DNA from: Kitasatospora phosalacinea | GTDB taxonomy: Bacteria; Actinomycetota; Actinomycetes; Streptomycetales; Streptomycetaceae | Reading direction: 5' to 3' | DNA length: 58,291 nucleotides | Assembly (NCBI RefSeq): GCF_000717185.1 | Contig: NZ_JNYE01000038.1 | Location: forward strand, 1 to 58,291 | Part shown: piece after piece, positions 35,554 through 42,928 of the stretch | How the letters are laid out: the number at the start of each line of letters is the position of its first letter | How positions within the stretch are numbered: position 1 is the first letter of the stretch | Translations under genes and position numbers: made by a program | Notes under the pieces: generated by a model | Seen by the model: only the letters and a program-made list of their open reading frames with translations | The model's database searches: none | What the model was told of the DNA's origin: nothing

Positions 35554-35832
35554 ATGACACCCCACGCCCGAAGCGCCGCCCTGCTCGCGGCCGTCGCCCC
35601 CGGCCTGCTCGCCTGCCTGCTCGCCGCACCCGCGGCCGCCACCCAGGCCCCCGTAGCGGCCCCCGCACCGGCCGCCACCCAAGCCCCCGCGCCGGCCTCC
35701 GTACCGCACGGCGGAGCCCCGCACGCCGCGCACCGGCCGGTGGACAAGATCCACCCCGTCCAGCCCCCGCCCGGACGGCTCGCCCAGGGCGGGCCCGTCC
35801 AGCGCACCGCCCCCGGCACGCCGTCCCGTTGA
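35554..35832 (+). CDS. Small secreted Ala/Pro-rich protein
   Basis: A 92-residue protein with an obvious signal peptide (about 1-32, ending AAATQA) and a mature part of APVAAPAPAATQAPAPAS-type low-complexity sequence with a His/Gly/Pro-rich end. There is no known family. The ATG follows GAGG. It precedes the two RCC1 genes on the same strand, so it may be exported with them. It could be a cell-wall spacer or a disordered linker. Confidence 0.6.
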   Translation: MTPHARSAALLAAVAPGLLACLLAAPAAATQAPVAAPAPAATQAPAPASVPHGGAPHAAHRPVDKIHPVQPPPGRLAQGGPVQRTAPGTPSR

Positions 35833-35890
35833 GGCCACCCCGTTGAGGCCGTCCCACCCCACGCCCCGCACGTCCATGGAGGAACCACCG

Positions 35891-37135
35891 ATGCACCGCA
35901 AGCTGCGCCAGCTGCCCGCCGCCACCCTGACCGCGGCGGTGGCCGGACTGACCCTGGTGTGCACCACCGCCCTGCCGGTCGGCACCGCGTCCGCGTACGA
36001 CCTGCGGCTGCGCGCCTGGGGCAACAACGCCAACGGGCAGCTCGGCGACGGCAGCGCCAAGACCCAGCGGCTCACCCCCGTCTCCGTGGTCGGCATGGCC
36101 GGAGCCGAACTCAACGGCATCGCCGCCGGAGGCAGCACCAGCGGCACCACCGTCACCGGGTTCGCGCTCGCGCTGCTCGGCAACGGCACCGTCGAGGCCT
36201 GGGGCAGGAACGACAAGGGCCAGCTCGGCAACGGCACCACCAGCGCCACCGAGGACGCGGCCGTGCCCGGCCTGGTCGCCGGACTGACCGGCGTCGAAGC
36301 CGTCGCCGCGGGCGGATTGCACGCCCTCGCCCTGCTCAAGGACGGCACCGTCAAGGCCTGGGGCCTCAACGACAAGGGGCAGCTCGGCGACGGCACCACC
36401 GTCAACACCAACCTGCCCGTCACCGTCGCCGGGCTCTCCGACGTCAAGGCCGTCGCCGCCGGCGACACCTTCAGCATGGCGCTGCTCAAGGACGGCACCG
36501 TCAAGACCTGGGGCAACAACGACAAGGGCCAGCTCGGCGTCACCCCGGTGCCGGTCAGCTCCACCGCGCCCGTCCCCGCCGCCACCCCCGCGACCCGCAA
36601 CACCGCGATGAGCGTCCCCGGCCTCACCACCGTCAAGGGCATCACCGCCGGGGCCAACCACGCCCTCGCCCTGCTCGCCGACGGCCACGTCTACGCCTGG
36701 GGCCTCAACGACAAGGGCCAGCTCGGCGACGACACGATCGTCAACAAGCCCTACCCCGTGCCCGTCCAGGAACTCACCGACGTCACCGCGCTCTCCGCCG
36801 GAGCCACCCACAGCCTCGCCCTGCTCCAGGACCACACGCTGCGCGCCTGGGGCGCCAACGACAAGGGGCAGATCGGCGACGGCACCACCACCCAGCGCAA
36901 CACCAGCGTGCCCGTCCCCGGCGTGACGGGCATCGAGGCGATCGCCTCCGGCGCCTCGCACAACCTGGCCGTGCTCGCCGACGGCACCGTGCAGGCATGG
37001 GGCCTCAACGACAAGGGCCAGCTCGGCGACGGCACCACCACCCAGCGCAACACCCCCGTCCAGGTGCTCGCCAAGTCCGGCAGCGTCTCGCTGGTCTCCG
37101 CGCCCAGCAACGGCAACTTCAGCCTCGCGCGCTGA
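35891..37135 (+). CDS. Secreted RCC1-repeat protein, first copy
   Basis: A 414-residue protein with a signal peptide (about 1-35). It has seven RCC1-type repeats built around AWGLNDKGQLGDG and variants, at roughly 50-60 residue spacing, which predicts a seven-bladed beta-propeller. The ATG at 35891 follows GGAGGA; an ATG at 35876 lies just before that site. There is no catalytic motif; extracellular RCC1 propellers are probable binding scaffolds. It lies upstream of a second RCC1 gene and divergent from the secreted four-cysteine operon, so the three loci may act together. Confidence 0.85.
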   Translation: MHRKLRQLPAATLTAAVAGLTLVCTTALPVGTASAYDLRLRAWGNNANGQLGDGSAKTQRLTPVSVVGMAGAELNGIAAGGSTSGTTVTGFALALLGNGTVEAWGRNDKGQLGNGTTSATEDAAVPGLVAGLTGVEAVAAGGLHALALLKDGTVKAWGLNDKGQLGDGTTVNTNLPVTVAGLSDVKAVAAGDTFSMALLKDGTVKTWGNNDKGQLGVTPVPVSSTAPVPAATPATRNTAMSVPGLTTVKGITAGANHALALLADGHVYAWGLNDKGQLGDDTIVNKPYPVPVQELTDVTALSAGATHSLALLQDHTLRAWGANDKGQIGDGTTTQRNTSVPVPGVTGIEAIASGASHNLAVLADGTVQAWGLNDKGQLGDGTTTQRNTPVQVLAKSGSVSLVSAPSNGNFSLAR

Positions 37136-37179
37136 CCGCCGACCGGCGCCGACCCGCCACCCTTCGAGAAAGGCCCTCC

Positions 37180-38472
37180 ATGACGTCCACCCAGAACGCC
37201 GCCGCCACTCCCCGCACCCCGATGCGCGCCCCGCTTCGCACTCCGCTGCGCGCCAAGCTGCGGCCCGCGCTGCGTCCCGCCCTCGCCGCCGGCCTGGCCG
37301 CGTTCACCGCGCTCAGCCTGGCCGCCGTGCCCGCCGGGACCGCGCACGCGCAGGAGAAGCGACTCAAGGCCTGGGGCAACAACCGCTCCGGCCAGCTCGG
37401 CGACGGCACCTGGACCGACTTCCGCACCACCGCCACCACCGTGCTCGGCCTGACCAGCGCCGAGGTCGTCAAGATCGCCGCCGGTGGCGGCGGCTCCGCG
37501 ACCGGCCACGGGCTGGCGCTGCTCACCGACCGCACCGTGCAGTCCTGGGGCGCCAACGGCTCCGGGCAGCTCGGCGACGGCAGCGTCTTCAGCCACAACG
37601 CGCCCGGACAGGTCGTCAACCTCTCCAGCGCCCGCGACGTCGCCGCGGGCGGCTGGCACAGCCTCGCCCTGCTCGACGACCAGACCGTCGTCGCCTGGGG
37701 CCGCAACAACTACGGGCAGCTCGGCAACGGCACCAACAGCGACAGCAGCGTCCCCGTCCGGGTCGAGGGCCTCAACAGGGTCGTCGCGATCGCCGCGGGC
37801 CTCAACCACAGCATCGCGCTGCGCGAGGACGGCACCGTCTGGGCCTGGGGCTACAACATCAACGGGCAGCTCGGCGACGGCACTTCGGCCAGCCGCAACG
37901 TCCCCGCCCCGGTCGGCGGCCTCAGCGGCGTCACCAAGATCGCGGCCGGGTGCAACCACAACCTCGCCCTGATCGGCCCGCCCAGCGGCGGCACCAAGCC
38001 CACCAGCGGCAACTCGGTCAAGGCCTGGGGCTACAACGCGACCGGGCAGCTCGGCGACAACAGCACCATCAACCGGTACGTCCCCGTCGACACCCAGGGC
38101 ATCTGGCTCGGCGGCGTCTCGCAGATCGCCGCGGGCTGCAACCACAGCCTGGCCGTCACCGACAGCGACAACAAGCTGAAGGCCTGGGGCCAGAACACCT
38201 CCGGCCAGGTCGGCGACGGCACCACCGACTACCGGATCACCCCCGTTCCGGTGCCCGGCATCAAGGGCGTGCAGCTGGTCGCGGGCGGCCGCGAGCACAC
38301 CATCGTGCTGCTCGGCGACAACACCGTCCGCTCCTGGGGCGCCAACGGCTCCGGCCAGCTCGGCAACGGCACCACCACCGAGAGCAGCACCCCCGTCACC
38401 ACGCTCACCGCACTGACCGGCGTCGACAAGATCGCCGCCCCGGTGGGCGGCGACTTCAGCCTCGCCAACTGA
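37180..38472 (+). CDS. Secreted RCC1-repeat protein, second copy
   Basis: A 430-residue protein with a long basic N-terminus, then a signal peptide (about 33-57), and seven RCC1 repeats of the AWGYNINGQLGDG, AWGQNTSGQVGDG type. Several blades carry a GCNH pair (AAGCNHNLAL, AAGCNHSLAV), with Cys that the first copy lacks and that could form a disulfide or bind metal. The ATG follows GAAAGG, 44 bp after the first RCC1 gene. A 12-bp-stem terminator follows the stop. Confidence 0.85.
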   Translation: MTSTQNAAATPRTPMRAPLRTPLRAKLRPALRPALAAGLAAFTALSLAAVPAGTAHAQEKRLKAWGNNRSGQLGDGTWTDFRTTATTVLGLTSAEVVKIAAGGGGSATGHGLALLTDRTVQSWGANGSGQLGDGSVFSHNAPGQVVNLSSARDVAAGGWHSLALLDDQTVVAWGRNNYGQLGNGTNSDSSVPVRVEGLNRVVAIAAGLNHSIALREDGTVWAWGYNINGQLGDGTSASRNVPAPVGGLSGVTKIAAGCNHNLALIGPPSGGTKPTSGNSVKAWGYNATGQLGDNSTINRYVPVDTQGIWLGGVSQIAAGCNHSLAVTDSDNKLKAWGQNTSGQVGDGTTDYRITPVPVPGIKGVQLVAGGREHTIVLLGDNTVRSWGANGSGQLGNGTTTESSTPVTTLTALTGVDKIAAPVGGDFSLAN

Positions 38473-38493
38473 GGCCGCACGGACGGACGTCCA

Positions 38494-38522
38494 GGGGCCC
38501 GCGCGAACACCGCGCGGGCCCC
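38494..38522 (+). terminator. Perfect 12-bp GC hairpin after the RCC1 genes
   Basis: Arms 38494-38505 and 38511-38522 pair without mismatch around a 5-nt loop (AACAC). The hairpin also lies before the convergent GNAT gene. Confidence 0.85.
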
Positions 38523-38544
38523 TCGGGCTTCGGTCCTTCGGCCT

Positions 38545-39063
38545 TCAGGGGGTGCGGACGGGACGGCTCAGGCAGACCCGGTCGGCCGGGTCGAGGCCGA
38601 ACGCCGCCTCCTCGGCCAGGAGTTCGCGCAGCTCCGGGGTGAGACCGGCGGCCGGGACCTCGCGGAAACCGAGCCGCAGGTAGTACGGGGCGTTCCACGG
38701 GACGGAGCGGAAGGTGCTCAGGGTGACGGCGGGCATCCGCTGTCCGGCCGCCCACTCCTCGACCCGGTCGACCAGCCGGGCCCCCAACCTCCGTCCGGCG
38801 TACGACGGGTGGACGCTCACCTGCTCGACGTGCGCGCAGCCGCCGAGGGGCCGGGCCAGTACGAAACCCGCCGGGCTGTCGCCGTCGGCCGCCACCCAGA
38901 GCCGCCCCAGGCGCTGGTGCGGGGCGAACTCGGCCGCGGCGGGCGGCGGACGGTCGGCGACGGCACTCATGCCGACGCCGTGGAAGGCCCGCCCGGCGGC
39001 GAGTTGCAGGGCCGGGAGGTGCGGAAGGTCGGCCGGTGCGGCCGGACGGACGACGAGGGTCAC
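38545..39063 (-). CDS. GNAT-family N-acetyltransferase
   Basis: A 172-residue acetyltransferase. The acetyl-CoA motif is VSVHPSYAGRRLGARLVDRVEEWA, followed by the second strand TLSTFRSVPWNAPYYLRLGFREV. Substrates of this group are varied (amines, antibiotics, ribosomal proteins), and none can be assigned. The GTG at 39063 begins the fold; the ribosome site is weak. It is convergent with the RCC1 operon. Confidence 0.88.
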   Translation of the reverse strand: MTLVVRPAAPADLPHLPALQLAAGRAFHGVGMSAVADRPPPAAAEFAPHQRLGRLWVAADGDSPAGFVLARPLGGCAHVEQVSVHPSYAGRRLGARLVDRVEEWAAGQRMPAVTLSTFRSVPWNAPYYLRLGFREVPAAGLTPELRELLAEEAAFGLDPADRVCLSRPVRTP

Positions 39064-39206
39064 CAGGGCATTCCAGCACGGGCCGGGCCGACCGGGCCAG
39101 GGAGTTCCGGGAGCCCTTGGCAGGGCGGGGCACCGGTGGGGAGGGCGAGGTGTGGACCACTTGGCTCCGGTCGTACCGTTGCCGTCCATCCGCGTGGGGG
39201 AGAGGC

Positions 39207-39356
39207 ATGGTGGTTCTGGGCGATCCGGAGCCGTTCGCCAGGTGCGGGGCCGTGCTGTTCGACTGCGACGGGACCCTCGCCGACACCCACCCCGCGCACC
39301 ACCTGTCCTTCGCGGCGACGCTGCAACACCTGGGCCTGGACGGGCTGTTCGCGTGC
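39207..39356 (+). pseudogene. Truncated HAD-family phosphatase fragment
   Basis: The ATG at 39207 (GGGGGAGAGG just upstream) opens a normal HAD hydrolase start: VLFDCDGTLADTHPAHHLSF, with the motif I aspartates and the first helix of the cap region. About 49 residues in, family-like sequence stops near LDGLFA and a Gly/Arg-rich run follows into the reverse strand of the NACHT gene. The remaining motifs II-IV are absent. This is a genuine broken gene, probably cut by the arrival or rearrangement of the neighbouring NACHT locus. Confidence 0.72.
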
Positions 39357-39397
39357 GGGGACGGCGGCGGTGGACGTGCGGGTGGGGTGAGGCGGCG

Positions 39398-42300
39398 TCA
39401 GATGAGGTCCGATCCGGTGTCGCGGCCCTTCGGGTGGGCGGAGGGGAAGAGTTCCTCCCCGATGACTCGGACGGTCGGGGGTTTCCGGCGGACGGCGAGC
39501 TCGATCCGGTGTGCGCCGCCCAGCGGTCGCAGGTCGATCGAGGTGCATGCGTCGGCGAAGCTTTCCACGGCCAGCTTTCCCAGCCCGGGGAACGCCAGTA
39601 GCAGCAGATCGAACGGGTAGTCGGTGGGTACGTCGTAGAGCCGTAGGAGCGGCAGGTCGACGACCGGTTCCGGGGCGGGTGCGGATCCCAGCTCGGGTGC
39701 GGTGAGGGCGACTTCCCGCAGACCGACCAGGCTGCTCAGCACGGCGAACAGGTCACCGGTCCGCCGTTCGGCGGGTACCTCTCTGATGAGCAGACGGCGC
39801 AGGTGCGTCCCCGCCAGCGCGGTCAGGTCGTGCAGGTCGGGGCAGGTCAAGAGGCCGAGGAAGTTCAGCGGCTGCCACCCCCGGAGGAAGGCGAGATCGG
39901 TGAGCCCCACGACGTCCACCAGCACCAGGTGGTCCACCCGTTCGGTGAGGTGGGTCCACCGCTGTGCCTCGGCAGAGGTGTGCCGACCGCTCACCTGGAT
40001 GCGGTGCAGGGTCGGGCAGTGCCTCAGCTCCTCGACCTGGCCGGGTTGATCGGCCGTGACGAGTACGCCGGTCAGATCGATCCTGGCGGCGACACGTCGG
40101 CCGAACTCGCGGACTTCGAAGTCGTTCCACCGCCTCATCAGGTGTCTTCGGAAGGACCGGCCCTGGGCGGCCCCGGCGAGGATTTCCAGCAGTGCGAGCG
40201 ACTCGTTCCCGCCGATGCGGCCGAGGACGGCGGGGACCCCGTGGCCCCACTCCTCCAGGAAGACCTGGTCGTGCTCGGTGATCTCCCGGAGCAGCGGGAC
40301 GAGGTCCTCGCCGACCGCCGCGAGCCTGGTGGGTTCCCGGGTGGCGAGGAGCTGCCGCAGGTGCGGGCGGAGCCCCTGGAGGACCGCGTCGCGCACCTCG
40401 CCGTCGAGTTCGGGGGCGTTCGGCAGACAGGTCGCCGCGAGCAGGTGGACCGTCCCGCTGTCCTCGGGGGACGCGTGCGCTCCCCGTTTCAGGAGTGCGG
40501 TCAGCAGTTCGGCGCGTTCGCGGCGGCCGCAGTGGCCGACCGTCATCCGGATCACGTCGTTCCACTGCTCGTCGGCGGCGTGGCCGGCCAGCAGGCCGAA
40601 GTCGCGCTCCTCGCGGAACTCCATCGCGGCCAGGTAGTCCTGGAAGGTGCGGTGGATGAACTGGAAGGTGTCCGGGCCGGTCTCGGTGAGCAGCCCGGAG
40701 CGGTTGAGCAGGTGGGTGTACGCCCGTTCGGGGGCGGTGCGGCGGGCGAGGGCCGGGAGGTCGCGCAGGGCCTTGGCGAGCTGGGCGACGGCGTCCTGGC
40801 GGCGGCCCTCCACCTGGTTGTTGCGCACCAGCCAGTGCGCGATCCGGCGGAGCATCGCCAACTGCTCCTCCTCGGAGGCCTGGAGCTGTTCGGCGCCCTG
40901 CACCCGGCGGCCTTCGTCGCGCTTGACCAGCATGACGCTCAGCGCGTCGCGGTACAGGACCATCCGCTGCCGGGGGAGGGCCCCGTCGGTCTCCCGGTTC
41001 AGGACGCAGATCATCGCGCACAGCAGCGGGCTGTCGGTGAGCTGGGCGACTTCCGGGACGGTGTCCAGGGTGCGGAGCAGGTCGGCCCGGTCCTGCTCGA
41101 CCTGCCGCCGCCAGCGCTGTTCCTCCGCGTCGGTGTGCGGCACGTCGAGGAGTTCGGCGAGGGCGGCCCGGTGCCAGTGTTCGACGAACCGGTGACGGTC
41201 CTGGGAGTCCATCGGGCAGAGCGACAGTTCGTCGAAGTCCAGGTGCTCCAGCCAGCCCCGGGGGACGGCGGACGGCCGGACGGTGGCCAGGACCAGGGTG
41301 TCCGGGTAGTTGGCGAGCAGTTGTCGCAGCCACTCCCGCACCTCGTCGCGCTGTTCGTCCGGGACTTCGTCCAGGCCGTCGACCAGCAGCAGCGCGCGGC
41401 GGCTGCGCAGCAGGCGGTGGACCCATCCGGTGGGCTGGCGGTCCGCGCACATCCGGTCGTCGAGGGCGAGGAACTCTTCGGGCCGGGGCCGCAGGGTGCC
41501 CTGGCGGTGGAGCTTGCGGAGCTGCAGCACCAGGGGGACGCGGTGGTTGAACTCGGAGAGTTCGCCGTCGAGGGTGCCGCTCATCGTCCTGGTGGCCAGC
41601 CACTGCACCAGGGTGGTCTTGCCGGAACCCGCTTCGCCGCGGACCAGGACGCGGCGGCGGCCCTGCAGGATCCGGTCGGTGCGCTGTCGGACCGGGGCGG
41701 AGAGGCCGGACACCTCGGTCGGGAGCATCTCCAGGTTCAGGTAGCAGGCGGAGAGATCCCAGCCGAGGCGGTTCGACTGGCGCAGGCCGAAGATCCGGAT
41801 CCGGCCGTAGTCGGCTTCGACGGCCTTGGCGTAGTCGCGTTCGAAGTCGGCGTCGGCGATCTCCTCGGCGGAGATGCCTTCCGGGTGCGGGAGTTCGCCG
41901 AGGTGGGCGGCCAGGGCGGTGCGGAAGCCTTCGTCGGCGAGGAGGGCGGTGACGGGGAGCAGGTCGAGTTGGGAGTGGGCCCAGACCTCCGGGGTGCGGT
42001 CGTGGACGGCGAGGCCGAGGAGGCGGCCGCGGTAGAGGACGGGGGCGCCGGACAGACCGCTCCAGGGGGAGGGGGTGTCGGGGACGGGCCGTGGGGGGTG
42101 CTGCTGGAGGACGAGGGCGGGGCGGTCGGTGCGCCGGCCGGTGCCGGGGGTCAGGGTGGCGAGGGCCTGGGCGGTGTCGAGCCGGTGGTCGAGGTCGCGT
42201 TCGGTGGCGGGGAAGCCGGTCAGGTGGACGCCCGCCACGGGGTCGGGCGAGTCGACCGCGCCCCAGCGCAGCGGTTCGAGGCGGGCGGGCGTCAGGTCCC

Positions 42301-42532
42301 GGTCGGCGAGGAGCAGGGCGGCGTCGAGTTCGGCCGACTCCCAGACGGTGGTGCAGGGCGTCCAGCCGTTGCCGCCGAGGACGGCCGCTTCGGCGGGGCG
42401 GAGGGCGTTGCCGGGGGCCGACGGGGCGTGGACGTGGGCGACGGTCAGGACCAGCCGCGGGGTCAGCAGGCACCCGCTGCCCTGGCTGTCGGCCCGGACC
42501 GCCGCCACCCGCGGGGCGGTGGAGGGGGCCAC
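39398..42532 (-). CDS. Trypsin-like protease-NACHT STAND protein (bacterial NLR-like)
   Basis: A 1044-residue protein. The N-terminal trypsin-like peptidase domain has an apparently intact triad: His33 (LTVAHV), Asp70 (ELDAALL) and Ser161 (GLSGAP). A NACHT NTPase follows with Walker A GEAGSGKTT (299-307) and Walker B LLLVDGLDEV (381-390). The last 200 residues carry Leu-rich repeat-like segments (LRHCPTLHRIQVSG, DLAFLRGWQPL). It matches protease-NACHT systems described as bacterial NLR-like conflict/defence proteins. The GTG lies 2 bp after the trypco2-like gene. The likely job is sensing a phage or other invader and unleashing proteolysis. Confidence 0.88.
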   Translation of the reverse strand: MAPSTAPRVAAVRADSQGSGCLLTPRLVLTVAHVHAPSAPGNALRPAEAAVLGGNGWTPCTTVWESAELDAALLLADRDLTPARLEPLRWGAVDSPDPVAGVHLTGFPATERDLDHRLDTAQALATLTPGTGRRTDRPALVLQQHPPRPVPDTPSPWSGLSGAPVLYRGRLLGLAVHDRTPEVWAHSQLDLLPVTALLADEGFRTALAAHLGELPHPEGISAEEIADADFERDYAKAVEADYGRIRIFGLRQSNRLGWDLSACYLNLEMLPTEVSGLSAPVRQRTDRILQGRRRVLVRGEAGSGKTTLVQWLATRTMSGTLDGELSEFNHRVPLVLQLRKLHRQGTLRPRPEEFLALDDRMCADRQPTGWVHRLLRSRRALLLVDGLDEVPDEQRDEVREWLRQLLANYPDTLVLATVRPSAVPRGWLEHLDFDELSLCPMDSQDRHRFVEHWHRAALAELLDVPHTDAEEQRWRRQVEQDRADLLRTLDTVPEVAQLTDSPLLCAMICVLNRETDGALPRQRMVLYRDALSVMLVKRDEGRRVQGAEQLQASEEEQLAMLRRIAHWLVRNNQVEGRRQDAVAQLAKALRDLPALARRTAPERAYTHLLNRSGLLTETGPDTFQFIHRTFQDYLAAMEFREERDFGLLAGHAADEQWNDVIRMTVGHCGRRERAELLTALLKRGAHASPEDSGTVHLLAATCLPNAPELDGEVRDAVLQGLRPHLRQLLATREPTRLAAVGEDLVPLLREITEHDQVFLEEWGHGVPAVLGRIGGNESLALLEILAGAAQGRSFRRHLMRRWNDFEVREFGRRVAARIDLTGVLVTADQPGQVEELRHCPTLHRIQVSGRHTSAEAQRWTHLTERVDHLVLVDVVGLTDLAFLRGWQPLNFLGLLTCPDLHDLTALAGTHLRRLLIREVPAERRTGDLFAVLSSLVGLREVALTAPELGSAPAPEPVVDLPLLRLYDVPTDYPFDLLLLAFPGLGKLAVESFADACTSIDLRPLGGAHRIELAVRRKPPTVRVIGEELFPSAHPKGRDTGSDLI

Positions 42533-42534
42533 GG

Positions 42535-42855
42535 TCAGAAGCCGTCCCGGCTGCCCAGGTCGTCCCGGGAGATGTGCACGCTGCCGCCGGTGGCCGCGTC
42601 CTTCGGGGTCAGGGTGACGGAGACCTGGTGGGTGCGGGTGTGCTTGACCCCGCCCTCGGCGTCGGCGGACAGCACCCAGGCCTTGATCCCGCCCTTGGCG
42701 CGGGCGTCGCGGGTCAGTTCGACGGTGAAGTCCAGCGTGACCGGGCCGACTTCGAACTGGAGCGCCTGGCCGCGGCCGCGTTCGGCGGCGTCGAGGAGTT
42801 CGCGGCGGACGGCCTCGATGGCGTCGGCGAGTTCGATGTCCTGACGGTCGTTCAC
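42535..42855 (-). CDS. trypco2 (trypsin-co-occurring domain) family protein
   Basis: A 106-residue helix-strand protein. It starts MNDRQDIELADAIEAVRRELLDAA, then LQFEVGPVTLDFTVELTRDARAKGG and VSVTLTPKD. This is the pattern of trypco2, a domain that travels beside trypsin-NACHT genes. The GTG start follows a G-rich site. It is immediately upstream of the protease-NACHT gene (2-bp gap), and this pairing is the strongest support for both calls. It is probably a regulator or specificity factor of the protease. Confidence 0.85.
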   Translation of the reverse strand: MNDRQDIELADAIEAVRRELLDAAERGRGQALQFEVGPVTLDFTVELTRDARAKGGIKAWVLSADAEGGVKHTRTHQVSVTLTPKDAATGGSVHISRDDLGSRDGF

Positions 42856-42928
42856 GTGCCCCCCAGCGGTGGTGAATCCTCTGGGGGCGAGGGTAGGGGA
42901 GCGGGCCGTCCGCCGTCGAAGCGGCAGG

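Noticed and set aside
36000..38470. Repeated DNA in the RCC1 genes as a mobile or genomic repeat
   Set aside because: The repeats are the codons of the propeller blades (AWG..GQLGDG) and differ in third positions as protein repeats do.
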